From the NCBI GenBank assembly GCA_049999725.1, contig JBNGIS010017642.1, forward strand, positions 22,794 through 48,437: a stretch of 25,644 bases of DNA, given 5' to 3'. The notes under the pieces were generated by a model. It worked only from the letters and a program-made list of their open reading frames with translations. It did not search any database and had not been told where the DNA came from. The translations under genes and the position numbers were made by a program. Positions 8,875 to 19,572 of the stretch are shown in pieces. The number at the start of each line of letters is the position of its first letter. Within the stretch, counting starts at the first letter, position 1. This DNA is from Haplomitrium mnioides. Its lineage: Eukaryota; Marchantiophyta; Haplomitriopsida; Calobryales.

Positions 8875-10099
8875 AAAATGAAGCCATATCTGCTAATCAA
8901 GGGAGTGTTGCACAAGAGGGGGTACGATGGGATGATCAAGCAATGCCTGGAGCGGGATCAATCCATGGTGGTAATGGGGGCTTTGCACGGAGAGGAGGTG
9001 GGGGGCCATTTTGCAGCAAACACCACCATCAGGAAGATTTTGGATGCAGGGTACTAGTGGCCCACTTTGCACAAAGATGTGCACTTTTGGGTGAAGAGGT
9101 ACAACGCATGCCAAAAGACGGGGAGGCCATCGACTAATCAACATCATCCCTTGGTCCCAATTATTCCCCTAGCACCTTTTGAAAAGTGGGGAATTGACTT
9201 CATTGGCCCGATTGCACCCTCTACCTGCAAGGGCAACATGTACATTCTGTTGGCTACGAACTATGCAATGAAATGGGTGGAGGCCAGAGCCACTCAGAAG
9301 GATGATGCTAGGACAATGACTGCCTTCCTATATGAATAGATGTTTTGCAAGTTTGGACCCCCGCTGGAGCTCGTGAGTGACAAGGGTACGTATTTCATCA
9401 ACCAAGTAATTAAGAACCTCACTACAAGATATCTCGTCAAGCATTGCCGCACTACAACCTATCATCCAAAGGCTAACGGGCTCATAGAAAGAGCAAACCG
9501 GATCATGAGTAAGATCCTTAGCAAAACGGTGGTTACAAACAAGGCAGATTGGGATCTCAAGCTGCTAACAACAACCCATGCCTATAATCTGACTTACAAG
9601 ACCACAAATGGTGTACTGCTTCTATTTCTTGGTCTTTGAACAACACGCTTTAGTGCTAGTAGAGTATGAAGTACCCATCCGACGACTATTGGAGGAGGAG
9701 AGAATGGTAGAGGATCAGAGCAGGAGGGAGAGGTTATATAGCTAGAGAGTTTGGAGGAAGCCAAAGAGCAAGCCTAGGGAAAGTTGGAGCACCAACAGCA
9801 ATTGTGGAAGCAACAACACGATAAGGGTCTTAAACCAACCGACCTCTGGGAGAGGAACCTAGTGACGCTATATGACAGCAGGTTTGTGCACTTCCAAAGG
9901 AAGTTACAAACCAGATGGATGGGCCCCTTTGTGGTGAAAAAAATTGCATTGAAATGGGTCAGCAGAATTGGAAACGTTGGAAGGTAATAAGTTTGCCAAT
10001 CGAGTGCATTTTGACCGCCTCAAGAGGTACGTAAACCAGGAGGAGGAAGGAGGGGGACCAAGGGTGATCCAATTAGAGATTCCAAGTCGGCAAGTGTGA
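8875..10099 (+). pseudogene. Integrase domain of element A (zinc site and frame damaged)
   Basis: Integrase joins element DNA to the genome. The N-terminal zinc domain has H-X6-H (8986, 9007) and would end C-X2-C, but the first Cys is Tyr (TAC, 9100); the second Cys (9109) is present. The catalytic core is complete at residue level: Asp at 9196 (WGIDFIGPI), Asp at 9379 (ELVSDKGTYF) and Glu at 9487 (NGLIERANR), giving D-X60-D-X35-E. The C-terminal GPF domain (RWMGPFVVKK, 9916) continues after frameshifts near 9608 and 9945 to a probable end at TGA 10097-10099, with a HFDRLKRY segment just before it. In-frame stops are at 9055 and 9337. No chromodomain is visible. Confidence 0.85.
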
Positions 10100-10256
10100 G
10101 TATGTTGGGTGGGTGAGTGTGTGGAGGTGTTTGTGAAATTGCACTGCAACAACCTTGTATTCAACCACACAGTGACCACGTGGAGGAGGCAACCAGCAGA
10201 GTTGATGAACGAGGAAGGGTGTTCGTGAGGTCGCTTCACACTTGAAGCGGAAGTTA
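10100..10256 (+). other. Internal 3' tail of element A with weak polypurine tract
   Basis: Non-coding stretch between the end of pol and the 3' LTR. The purine-rich gaagcggaag (10244-10253), three bases before the LTR, is the likely plus-strand primer site, but it is short and interrupted by one C, so the assignment rests mainly on its position. Confidence 0.5.
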
Positions 10257-10589
10257 TGTCATCCAATGACATGGGGCACTAAGGAAGAATTCATGGAATC
10301 GGAGGTGGCATTGGAACAATTTCTCTCTTGTAAGTGTTAAAGTACCTCGAAAGCAGCAGATCAACTCCAATTAGTGAGTAGGAATGGATTGACGAGATCT
10401 AATGAGTGTAACGGGATTGTTTCGGAAGGAGAGAAGGGGGTTGTGTTAGCCAACGAGTTGGGGGGCACCACTAAATTTCAACGGAAGCAGAAGAGAGCCT
10501 GTAAGTATCATCGGGATGCAGGAATCGAGGCGAGCGCAGGGTGTCCGCGGGCGCTCCCTCGGAAATGTGGCATCCTCGGAGTTGTCTAA

Positions 10590-11110
10590 GACATTCAGCG
10601 AACACGTGCCACTTCGGAGGAGCCCGTTGGATTCTTTTGAACCAGGTCAGTGCAGCGGTCAAGCTTCACTGTCGAAAACGACATCGGACGGCACTACCGC
10701 GGATACGTGGCACTTTGGAGAAGCCCGTTGGATCCTTCGAGGTAGAGGGAAGTTAACCACAGATGGAGGTCAGTGCGGCGGTCCACTTTCCTTGTTGAAA
10801 ATGGTGTCGGACGGCATTGTCGTGGATACATGGCACTTCAAAAAAGCCTGTTGGATCCTTTGGGTTAGAGGAAAGTCAACCACGTATGGAGGTGAGCATT
10901 GCGGTCCACCATCCCTCTTGAAAACGGCATCACACAGAGCTACCGCAGATACATGGCACTTCAGAGAAGCCCGTTAGATCCTTCAGGTCAGAGAAAAGTC
11001 AACCACGAACGGAGGTCAGCGTGGCGGTCCACCTTCCCTGTTGAAAACGATGTCGTACAGCTCTACCTCGGACATCTGGCACTTGGGAGGAGTTTGAGGG
11101 ATCCTTCGGA
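10590..11110 (+). repeat. 123-bp tandem array in A 3' LTR
   Basis: About four and a half units with the same consensus as the array at 2285-2790. The unit at 10700 keeps an intact ATACGTGGCAC; others read acatggcac or catctggcac. A reading frame of about 150 codons runs through it because 123 is a multiple of three. Confidence 0.88.
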
Positions 11111-11409
11111 CTTCCTTGTCCGTTGGATTCTTCGGATTGCGATCCGTGGTCAACTGCGGAAAAGGATCAATGCGTCAGTCCAACTTCCGGGTTGAAGGCG
11201 GCATCTTACGGCAATAACAAAGGAAAAGTCAACAATGGGCTCTAGGTTTTGCTAGGTTCTGCGGACTCGGTCCCGCATGAATCTTTGGACTCAGATCCCC
11301 AAGATTCCTTTGGACTCTATTCCATGAGATCTTTCAGACTCGGATCCGCGGGATTTCTCAGACTCGACTCTGTAGACCTCTAAAATGATTGTTGTACTTT
11401 GAAGCATTC

Positions 11410-11418
11410 TATAAATAG
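11410..11418 (+). promoter_or_regulatory. TATA-like box in A 3' LTR
   Basis: TATAAATAG lies about 35 bp after the roughly 24-bp array, a plausible U3 core-promoter position. The equivalent sites elsewhere read TGTGAATAG (3089), TGCGAATAG (15969) and, inverted, TACGAATAG (C). This perfect box may therefore be a product of C-to-T decay and not the ancestral promoter. Confidence 0.35.
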
Positions 11419-11515
11419 ATGGGATAGGTGTCGCCACGTCTGAAGCTTGAGCCTAACGGGAATAACGACCTTTTCAAACAGAAAGGATTCGCAAAGGCGG
11501 AAGCGCGAGGGGTAT

Positions 11516-11989
11516 TGTTAGCCACTAACATGGTGCACTAAGGAAGAATTCATGAGATCGGAGTTGGCATTGGAACAATTTCTCTCTCGCAAGTGTTAAA
11601 GTACCTTAGAAGCAGCAAATCAACTCCAATTAGTGGGTACGAATGGATTCTTGGGATCCGAGGAGTGGAATGGGATCGTTTTGAAAGGAGAGAAGGGAGA
11701 TGTGCTAGCCAGCGAGTGGGGGAGGGGGGCACCACTAAAATTCGACGGAAGCATATGAGAGCATGTAAGTTTCATCGGGATGCAAGAATCGAGGCCCTAG
11801 CATGGAGGAATAGAGCGCTCATGAGAGGCAAGCAACCAAGAGGAGGAAGGGAGGGCAACCTCAGAAGTGAGGAAGAAGTGGGGACCAGAGGAGGAGGAGC
11901 CGAGACGCGGGGCGAAGATTGAAGAGTGCCAATGTGTGAGGGGGACAACAGACAAGGAATGGCCGCAATGCAAGCTTTCAGATGTCACG
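11516..11989 (+). repeat. 5' LTR of element B, part 1
   Basis: LTR start of the family, closely matching 1950-2210 and, inverted, 14911 down to about 14570 in solo LTR C. Unlike A, it keeps the segment after the cgggatgcaagaatc motif (about 11790-11989). The last five bases, tcacg (11985-11989), are the left target-site copy of solo LTR C. Confidence 0.85.
11985..11989. repeat. Target-site duplication of C, left copy (tcacg)
   Basis: Pairs with ccacg at 14912-14916; one C/T difference. Confidence 0.7.
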
Positions 11990-13599
11990 TGTCACTCTCC
12001 TCCTTTAGGCTTTAATCTTCACAAGTGCCACTCAGAAGGCAGGGCAGGACAAAAACAAAGGAATAGGGTTCTTTTGTGAGATAGCCTCTATCCAGTTATC
12101 ACTTTGAGGCTTTAAGGAATCTCTCTTTACCTTGCAAGCCCTTTCCTCACCTTAACATTCACATCAGCAGCCTGTCTGCTCATTCACCCACAATGCCAAA
12201 ATACATATGCACACAAACCTAAGTATCTCTGTGGTAATCTTCAATGTAATTTAGGGGTCTCAATTCGAGCCCAGCCACCTTGTATACACTTCAAGAGCAT
12301 AATGTAATGACCCTGATGTTATGGAACAATGACAAGGGACTTGACTCCCCCTCGTAGGGTTGTCCAAGGGTCTGAACAAATAGAATTCCTGGCTACTTCT
12401 AGTCTTAAATGTTTCCTACACAATATAACAGAATTCAAACCTAGCTAAATACACTCAACTACAATTACAAACATACACACTCATTGCACTTCACCAAAAT
12501 CAGAGACCTTGCAAGACCACCAAGACCGACCTGCCCTACAGACTTCTCCTTTCTTCCTCTACTTACCACCTCAATCTTCTTTTCATCTCCCACGCACACA
12601 CCCTTCTTTCAGATAGTTTTTTACCTTCCCTCGTAAGAAGCCTTGTATTCACTTCCTCAGGCTCAAAAGAGGATTTCTTTCACTTCCACCTCTAGAAGAC
12701 AGTCCTCCTGACTACTGGCAGCTCACTCCACCTCTAAGCCTTGAAGAGGTCTTCTCCGCAGTGCTCGGGCATTAACGCAACTACCCTCTTCTCAACTCCA
12801 CTTGAAAAGTTACACCAGAGCGCACTCCAAGCACTTCTAGGTTTGATTCTCTTGCATAGAGGATGCAGAGACGACCCCAAGATCCCACTTGGCAACCTCT
12901 CCCAAATTCTCAATAGAGAGGATCCCCTTGAAATCACCCGTATCGATTCACCTCCACTACATGTCTACCTGTAGAGATGAGTTCACCTGGATCGCTCGAG
13001 CCTCTAGAGCTCCTCGTCCAGCGATTCTCGGCGCCCCTCCTGTCCACCTCCACCCTTACTAGCCCCTTGCGTGTGTACATTTGCCTCACGTAAATTCTCA
13101 CTGGAATCCTCTTCTACCTTACCTCGTTGCGTCTTTGTGTCATGAGATTGCTTGCGCGTCTCTAGCTTGCTTGCACACCAACCCATTCAAACTTTACGCC
13201 CGTCTATGTATACCCTTTGCGCTTCCACCCCTGTGAATTCTTCCTATTTGAAAAAGGTCGTTATTCCCGTTAGACTCCAACCCGGACGTAGTGACACCTA
13301 TCCCGTCTATTCGTAGAATGTTTCTAAGTACAACGATCATACGAGGTCGAGTCCGAAGAATCTTGCGGATTGAGATTCCAAAGATTCCCACGGAACTGGG
13401 TCCAAAGAACCCCAAGGAATAGAGTTCCAAAGAATCCCGCAGAATCCAGAGCCCGCTGTTGACTTTTCATCTGTGGCCGTCGTCCGACATCATCTTCAAC
13501 TCGGAAGTTGGACCCACACATTGACCTTTGATCTATAGTTGACCACGGACCCAAGTCCGAAGAATCCAACGAACAGAGAAGTCTGAATGATCCCTCGGG

Positions 13600-14225
13600 C
13601 TCCTCCAAAATGCCACATATCTGAGGTTGATTTTCTTCAGTGGCCGCCGTCTGACGCCGTTTTCAACAAGGAAGGTGGACCGTCGCACTGACCTTCATCC
13701 GTGGTTGACCTCCTCTAACCCAAAGGATCCAATGGGCTCCTCCGAAGTGCCACGTATACGAGGCAGCGCCGTCCGACACTGTTTTCAATGAGGAAGGTGG
13801 ACCGCCGTGCTGACCTCCGTCCGTGGTTGATTTCCCTCTGACCCGAAGGATGCAATGGACTCCTATGAAGCGCCACGTATCCAAGGCAGCACCGTTCGAT
13901 GCTATTTTCAATAAGGAAAGTGGACTGCCGCACTGTCTTTTGTTTGTGGTTGAACTCCTCTAACCTGAAGGATCCAACAGGCTCCTCCAAAGTGCCACGT
14001 ATCCGAGGCAGTGCCGTCCAACGCCATTTTCAATGGGGAAGGTGGACCACCACGCTAACCTTTGTCCATGGTTGACTTCCCTCTGTCCCAAAGGATCCAA
14101 CAAACTTACCCGAAGTGTCACGTATCCAAGGCAACGCCATCCGACGTCATTTTTAATAGGGAAGGTGGACCGCCTCATTGACTTGGTTTCGAAGAATCCA
14201 ACGGGGTCCTCCAAAGTGCCACGTG
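13600..14225 (-). repeat. 123-bp tandem array in solo LTR C
   Basis: The complementary anchor AAGTGCCACGTAT or a variant recurs near 13745, 13868, 13991 and 14113, about 123 bp apart, with partial units on each side (13605 and 14212). The ACGTGGC core (complement GCCACGT) is intact in most units here, better kept than in A. Confidence 0.88.
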
Positions 14226-14440
14226 TTTGCTGAATCTCCCAGACACCTCGTGAGGACGCCACGTTTCCGCAAAGGCTTGCGAACACCTTAGGCCCGCCAC
14301 GTCTCCGCTTAATCTCCTTGGACACTCTTGAGGACGCCACATTTCCGCTGAATCTCCTTGGACACTCTTGAAGTTGCCACATTTCCGCAAAGTCCCACGG
14401 ACATCCTACGTCCGCCACGTCTTCGTAAAGGCCTGCGAAC
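14216..14440 (-). repeat. 78-bp tandem array in solo LTR C
   Basis: Diverged units carry the complementary core GCCACGT or GCCACAT followed by TTCCGC, with AATCTCC and GGACAC segments between. They are the antisense equivalent of the 78-bp array at 15073-15345 in B. Confidence 0.7.
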
Positions 14441-14911
14441 ACTGAAGAAAGGGGTTGCGGACCCCACTAGAACTCGTTAACACCTGAGGGATTGAGGCGT
14501 CCCTCGATCTTTAGCATAGTCATTGCTTACAAAGGCCTTGGCCCCTCCTTTCTCTTCTTGATTCTTACTTCCAGTGCGCGGCATCCGAATGCTTGTACTA
14601 CTGCCCTTCCTTGTCTGTGGTCCCCCTCACCTGTTGGCACTCTTCGATCTCTGCCCCGCATCTTGGATCCTTCTCCTCTGGATTCCGTTGAAATTTAGTA
14701 GTGCCCCCCACTCGCCGGCTAATACAGCTCCATTTTCTCCTTCCAAAACGATCTCGTTCCACTCCTTGGATCCAAGTGATCTACTTGTGCTCACCGATTG
14801 GAGTCGATCCGCTGCTTCCAAGGTACTTTAATGCTTACAAGAGAAAAATTGTTCCAACACCACCTCCGATCTCATGAATTCTTCCTTAGTGCCCCATGTT
14901 ACTGGCTGAAA

Positions 14912-14916
14912 CCACG
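14912..14916. repeat. Target-site duplication of C, right copy (ccacg)
   Basis: Pairs with tcacg at 11985-11989. The downstream sequence resumes B's LTR. Confidence 0.7.
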
Positions 14917-15072
14917 CACCAAAGGCAGAAATCGAGAAGAGGAAGGAGGGGCCAAGGCCTTCATAAGTAGTGACTACGCGAAGGATTGGGGGATGCTCCG
15001 ACCCTTCAGGCATTAACAGGTTCTAGTGGGGTTTGCAACCAATTCCTTCACAGTTTAGCAAACTCTTGCATA

Positions 15073-15345
15073 AACATGGCGTCCTCAGGAGTGCCCAAGG
15101 AGATTCAGCAAAGACGTGGCGGGCGCAGGGTGTCCAAGAGCCTTTGCGGAAACATGGCATTCTCAAGAGTGCCCAAGGAGATTCAGCGGAGACGTGACGG
15201 GCGTAGGGTGTCTGCGAGTCTTTGTGGAAATGTGGCATCCTCAGGAGTGTCCAAGGAAATTCAGAGGACACATGGCGGGTGTAGGGTGTCCGCGGGTCTT
15301 TGCGGAAACGTGGCATCCTCAAGAGGTGTCTGGAAGATTTAGCAA
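15073..15345 (+). repeat. 78-bp tandem array in B 5' LTR
   Basis: The anchor AACATGG/AATGTGG/AACGTGG recurs at 15073, 15151, 15229 and 15307, exactly 78 bp apart. Each unit has a second ACGTGGCGGGCG-like site (near 15113, 15191 and 15269), so there are two ACGT-type cores per unit. Confidence 0.9.
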
Positions 15346-15790
15346 ACACGTGGCACTTTGGAGGAGCCTATTGGATTCTTCCAAACCAAGTCAGCGCGGC
15401 GGTCCACCTCCCCGATTGAAAACGGCGTCGGACGGCGCTACCTCATATACGTGGCACTTCGGAAGAGCCCGTTGGATACTTTGAGTCAAAAAGAAGTCAA
15501 CCACATACGGAGGTCAGCGAGGCGGTCCACCTTCCCTGTTGAAAACAACGTTGGACGGCGTTGCCTTGGATACGTGGCGCTTTTGGGGGACCCATTGGAT
15601 CCTTCGGGTCAAAAAGAAGTCAACCACGGACGGAGGTCAATGCGATAGTCCACCTTCCCTGTTGAAAACGGCGTCGGACAGTGATGCCTCAAATACGTGG
15701 CGCTTTTAGGGAGCTAGTTGGATCCTTCGGGTTAGAAAGAAGACAACCACGAACGAAGGTTAGCGCGATGGTCCAACTTCCGAGTTGAAG
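15346..15790 (+). repeat. 123-bp tandem array in B 5' LTR
   Basis: Anchors lie at 15454, 15577 and 15700 (123 bp apart), with a first shorter unit at 15353. The ATACGTGGC core is intact in the three full units. Confidence 0.9.
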
Positions 15791-16804
15791 ACGACGTTGG
15801 ATGGCGGTCATAGAGGAAAAGTCAATAGCGTGCTCTAGGTTCTGCATGATTCTTTGAAACTCTATTCTTTGGGGTTCTTTGGACTGGATTCCGCAGGAAT
15901 CTTCAGAAATCTCAATCCGTAAGATTCTTCAAACTCGACCTTGTATGACCGTTGTACTTGGAAGCATTCTGCGAATAGACGGGACAGGTGTCGCCACGTT
16001 CGGAGCCGAGCCTAACAGGATTAACGACTTTTTTTAAACGAGAAGGATTCACATGGGAGGAAGTGCAAGGGGTACATACTGACGAGCTTCAAGTTTGATC
16101 AGGTTGGTATGCAAGCAAGCTAGAGATGCACGAGCGATCTTGTGACAGAAAGACGCAACGAGGTAAGGTAGGAGGAATTCCAGTGAGAGTTTATATGAGC
16201 GAGTGTACTCGCGATAGGGGCTAGCATGGGTGGAGGTGGATTGGAGGGGCATCGAGAATCTTTGGGCGGGGAGCTCTAGAGGCTCGAGCGATCCAAGTGA
16301 ACTCATCCCTGCAGGTGGACCAATAGCGTGGATCGATATGGAAAATTGAAGGGGATCCTGTCTACTAAGAATTTGGGAGAGGCTGCCAAGTGGGATCTTA
16401 GGGTCGTCTCTGGATCCTCTATGAAGGAGCATCAAACCCAGAAGTGCTCAGAGTGCGCTTTGGTGTAATCTTTCAAGTGGAGCCAAGAAGAGGGTAGCTA
16501 CGTTAGTGCCTGCGTACTGCGGAGAAAACTTGTTCAAGGCTCGGAGGTGGAGTGAGATGTCAGTAGTCAGAAGGACTGTCTTCTAGAGGTAGAAGTGAAA
16601 GAAGTCCTCTTCTGAGCCTGAGGAAGTAAATCCAAGGCTTCTCGCGAGGGAAGTTAGAAAACTATCTCAAAGAAGGGTGTGTGCATAGGAGATGAAAGGA
16701 GGATTGAGGTGGTAAGTTGAGGAAGAAAGGAGGAGTCTGCTGAGGAGGTCAGCTTGGTGGTCCTGCAAGGCCTATGATTTTGGTGAAGTGCAATGAGTGT
16801 ATAT

Positions 16805-16809
16805 GTTTG
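16805..16809. repeat. Target-site duplication of D, left copy (gtttg)
   Basis: Identical to 18884-18888 and directly abuts the TGTCA terminus at 16810. Confidence 0.85.
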
Positions 16810-18883
16810 TGTCACTCCCCTCCTTCAGGTCTTAACCTTCACAAGTGCCAATTGGAAGACAAGGGAGGACAAAAACAAGGGATTAAGGTTCTTTTGTGAG
16901 ATGGCCCATATCCAATTATCACTTTGAGGCTTTATGGGATCTCTCTTCACCTTACCAGCGCCCTTTCCTCACCTCAACATTTACAGCATCAACCCAACTG
17001 CTCATTCACCCACAATGCCAGAACATGCATCCACACAAACCCAAGTACATATGTGGAAATCTTCAATCTAATTCAGAGGTCCCAAATTTGGACCCAACCA
17101 CCTTGTATACACTTCAGGAGCAGAGTGGAATGACCCTTGTGTCACCGATTAATGATAAGAGACTTGACTCCCTCTTACAGGGTTGTCCTAAGGTCTCAAC
17201 AAATAGAATTCTTGCCTAATTCTAGTCTTGAATCATCCTTACACAATAAAATAGAGTACAAGAACAGGATGCAATGACCCCAGAGTAACAAGACTATGTC
17301 AAGGGACTTGACTCCCCCTTCACAGAGCTGTCCTAGGGTATGAACAAATGGAATCTGTCTCAGCATAATCCTAATTGCTTCTTATATCATATAACATAAT
17401 TCAAATCTAACAACACATTCATACACATTTACAACCATGCACACTCATTGCACTTCATCAAAATCAGAGTCCTCACAGCACCACTAGGACTGATCTCCTT
17501 AGTAGACTCCTCCTCAACTCACCACATCAATCTTCCTTTCAATCCCCATACACACACCCTTCTTCCAAATAGTTTTTCAACTTACCTCGCGAGAAGCCCT
17601 GGATTTACTTCCTCCGACTCAGAAGAGGATGTCTTTCACTTCCACCCCTAGAAGACAGTCCTCCCAATTGCTGGTAGCTCACTCCACCTCTGAGCCTCGA
17701 AAAGGTCTTCTTCGCAGTACGCAAGCACTAATGCAGCTATCCTCTTCTTAGCTCCACTTGAAAGAAAACACTGGAGCACACTCCAAGCACTCTGGGTTGA
17801 TGCTCTTGCACATGGAATGCAGAGACGACCCTAAGATCCCACTTGGCGGTCTCTCCCAAATTCTCAACAAAACGGATCCTCTACAAATCTCCCGTATCGA
17901 TCCACCTCCGCCACATGTCCACCCGTAGGGATGAGTTCACCTGGATCGCCCGAGCCTCTAGAGCTCTTCACCCAACGATTCTCGACACCCCTTCAAGCCA
18001 CCTTCACCCCTGTTAGCCCTCTATGCGAGTACACTTGCCTCACGTAAATTGCCACTGGGATCCACTTCTGCCTTACCTCGTTGTGTTTTCCTTGTCCCGA
18101 GATTGCTTCCGCATCTCTAGCTTGCTTTCACACCAACTCGATCGAATTCGAAGCCCGTCAATGTATACACCTCAAGCTTCCGCCCCCGTGAATCCTTCCC
18201 ATTAAAAAGGTCATTATTCCTATTAGGCTCGAACCCGGACGTGGCGACACTGTGTGACATTGTGGGTCCACCACACTTCCGTTGAATCTTCCGGAACCTT
18301 GCAAAGATGCCACGTTTCCATAAGGAATCGTGGACACTAAAGGAAGGGGTCGCGTACCCCAGTAGAACCTGTTTAACGCCTAAGGGATCAAGGCGTCCCC
18401 CGATCCTTGCCCTAGTCGCTGCTCACGAAGACCTTGACCCTTCTTTTCTCTTCCCGATCTCCGCTTCTGGTGCGCGCATATGGGAGCTTACTCTGCAGTC
18501 CCCATCACTCTTCAGCACTCTTGGATCCCCGCCTTGTAGCTTCAATCCTCCTCCTCCGGCCCTCGCTCCTTCCTCATTTCCGAGGTTGCCCTCCCTTTCC
18601 CCTACTAGGGCTTCGAATCCTACATCCGATGATACTTACAGGTTTTCTTCTGCTTCTGCCAAAATTTAGTTGTGCCTCTCCATTCGTTGGCAATCACATC
18701 TCCCCTCTCTCCTTCCAAAATGATCCTGTTCCACTCCTTGGATCTTGGCAATCCGTTCGTACTTATTGATTGGAGTCGATCTGTTGCTTTCGAGGTACTT
18801 TAATACTTACATAAGGGAAATTGTGCCAATGCCACTTCGGATTTTCTGAATTCTTCCTTAGTGCTCTAAGTCACTGGTTGATA
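16810..18883 (-). mobile_element. Solo LTR D, antisense, in B 5' LTR (2074 bp)
   Basis: On the minus strand it starts TATCAACCAGTGAC at 18883 (TG mutated to TA) and ends TGACA at 16810. A perfect 5-bp TSD, gtttg, lies at 16805-16809 and 18884-18888, and B's LTR resumes exactly at 18889, matching tgtttgtaattgtg of A near 3930. D is about 850 bp shorter than C: the 123-bp array and most of the other arrays are missing around 18252-18310. It carries a private 144-bp duplication. No internal sequence is present, so it is a solo LTR. Confidence 0.88.
17129..17416. repeat. 144-bp tandem duplication inside solo LTR D
   Basis: The motif aatgaccc begins at 17129 and again at 17273, followed in both by a ttgactccc segment, a gttgtcct/gctgtcct segment, caacaaat/gaacaaat, and an AT-rich stretch. 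A, B and C have one copy of this block. The two copies have diverged considerably. Confidence 0.7.
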
Positions 18884-18888
18884 GTTTG
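18884..18888. repeat. Target-site duplication of D, right copy (gtttg)
   Basis: Identical to 16805-16809. B's LTR continues after it. Confidence 0.85.
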
Positions 18889-19365
18889 TAATTGTGTATG
18901 ATTGTGTTAGTTAGATTTGAATTTTGTTATATTGTATAAGAAACAATTAGAACTATGATCATACAGGTACCAATTGTTCAGACCCTGGGACAACTCTGTG
19001 AAGGGGGAGTCAAGTCCCTTGACGTAGTCTTGTGACTCTAGGGTCATTGCATTCTACTCCTAAAGTGTATACAAAGTGGCTGGGCCCAGATTTGGGACCC
19101 ATGAATTATATTGCATATTACCACAAGAGAATCTTGGTCCTTGTGTATGTATGATCTGGCAGTGTGTGTGGATGAGCAGCTGGACTGCTGAAGTGAATGT
19201 TGAGGTGAGGAAGGGCTTGTAAGGCAAAGAGAGATTACTTACAGCCCCAAAGTGATAATTGGATAGGGGCCATCTCACAAAAGAACCTTATTCCCGTGTT
19301 TTTGTCCTCCCTTGCCTTCCAAGTGGCACATGTGAAGGTTAAGGCCTGAAAGAAGGAGAGTGACA
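18889..19365 (+). repeat. 5' LTR of element B, part 3 (3' end)
   Basis: Matches 3935-4412 of A's 5' LTR, including the AT-rich TTATATTGTATAAG stretch, the purine tract with the GTCAAG/CTTGAC hairpin (19000-19023), and the end AGTGACA at 19365. Confidence 0.85.
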
Positions 19366-19373
19366 TAACCTTT

Positions 19374-19390
19374 TGGCACTAGAAGGAGGG
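19374..19390 (+). other. Primer-binding site of element B
   Basis: TGGCACTAGAAGGAGGG, 8 bases after the LTR end, same sequence and spacing as in A. Positions 19391-19572 are the non-coding leader. Confidence 0.65.
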
Positions 19391-19572
19391 CGAAAGGTTT
19401 GCAAAAAGCTTGAGACCAACCCAAGGCTGAGATATCACTTTGTGCACCAAGGATCCACAACCAAATTGTGAAGGAGAATTCTGAGAAACAGACCAACTGG
19501 TTGTGAGCCTGTTGAGGAAGAGTGGAGGAAGGAATCAACTTGTGGGTGGAATTGTCCTTTCCTAATGCTAGG

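Larger units (their letters stand above)
1950..11515 (+). mobile_element. Element A: Ty3/gypsy LTR retrotransposon, degenerate, 3' LTR interrupted
   Basis: Order seen: 5' LTR, primer-binding site, gag with three zinc knuckles, retropepsin-like domain, reverse transcriptase, RNase H, integrase, 3' LTR. Integrase after RNase H is the Ty3/gypsy arrangement. The two LTRs share the start TGTCANCCANTGACA and both lack a segment of about 300 bp, between the region near 2210 (10528 in the 3' copy) and the repeat arrays, that B and C have. This supports their being a pair. The LTRs differ at many positions, mostly transitions, so the insertion is old. The 3' LTR stops at 11515, where a second LTR of the family begins; the rest should lie beyond the right edge. 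Coding is broken by stops and frameshifts, so the copy is non-autonomous. Confidence 0.88.
10257..11515 (+). repeat. 3' LTR of element A, left half
   Basis: It starts TGTCATCCAATGACA and follows the 5' LTR of A to the point equivalent to about 3195 (gcgaggggtat), then stops where the LTR of B starts. The 123-bp array has anchors at 10710, 10833, 10956 and 11079, exactly 123 bp apart. The roughly 24-bp array is at 11265-11375. The last five bases, ggtat (11511-11515), should be B's target-site duplication; in the 5' LTR the uninterrupted sequence reads ggtatacatcgac. Confidence 0.85.
11990..14911 (-). mobile_element. Solo LTR C, antisense, in B 5' LTR (2922 bp)
   Basis: On the minus strand it starts at 14911 (TTTCAGCCAGTAACATGG; the expected TG is mutated) and ends TGACA at 11990. 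The flanks are tcacg (11985-11989) and ccacg (14912-14916), a 5-bp TSD with one transition. B's LTR continues in register on both sides: gatgtcacg on the left, cgcaccaaagg on the right, matching the gatgccgcgcactgg motif at the same LTR position inside C. No internal element sequence is present, so this is an LTR left by LTR-LTR recombination. It holds all the arrays. Confidence 0.85.
14917..16809 (+). repeat. 5' LTR of element B, part 2
   Basis: Continues B's LTR after C: leader remnant to about 15060, 78-bp array (15073-15345), 123-bp array (15346-15790), 24-bp array (15840-15945), and the unique block that corresponds to 3080-3930 of A's 5' LTR. It ends in gtttg (16805-16809), the left target-site copy of solo LTR D. 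Confidence 0.85.

Noticed and set aside
11410-11418. Firm core promoter for the Ty3/gypsy family
   Set aside because: The TATA form is present in only one of four comparable LTR copies and could arise from deamination of the other forms; kept only as a low-confidence site.
11516-19365. A single very large new element with internal inverted repeats
   Set aside because: Two target-site duplications and register-perfect continuation of B's LTR show separate solo-LTR insertions.
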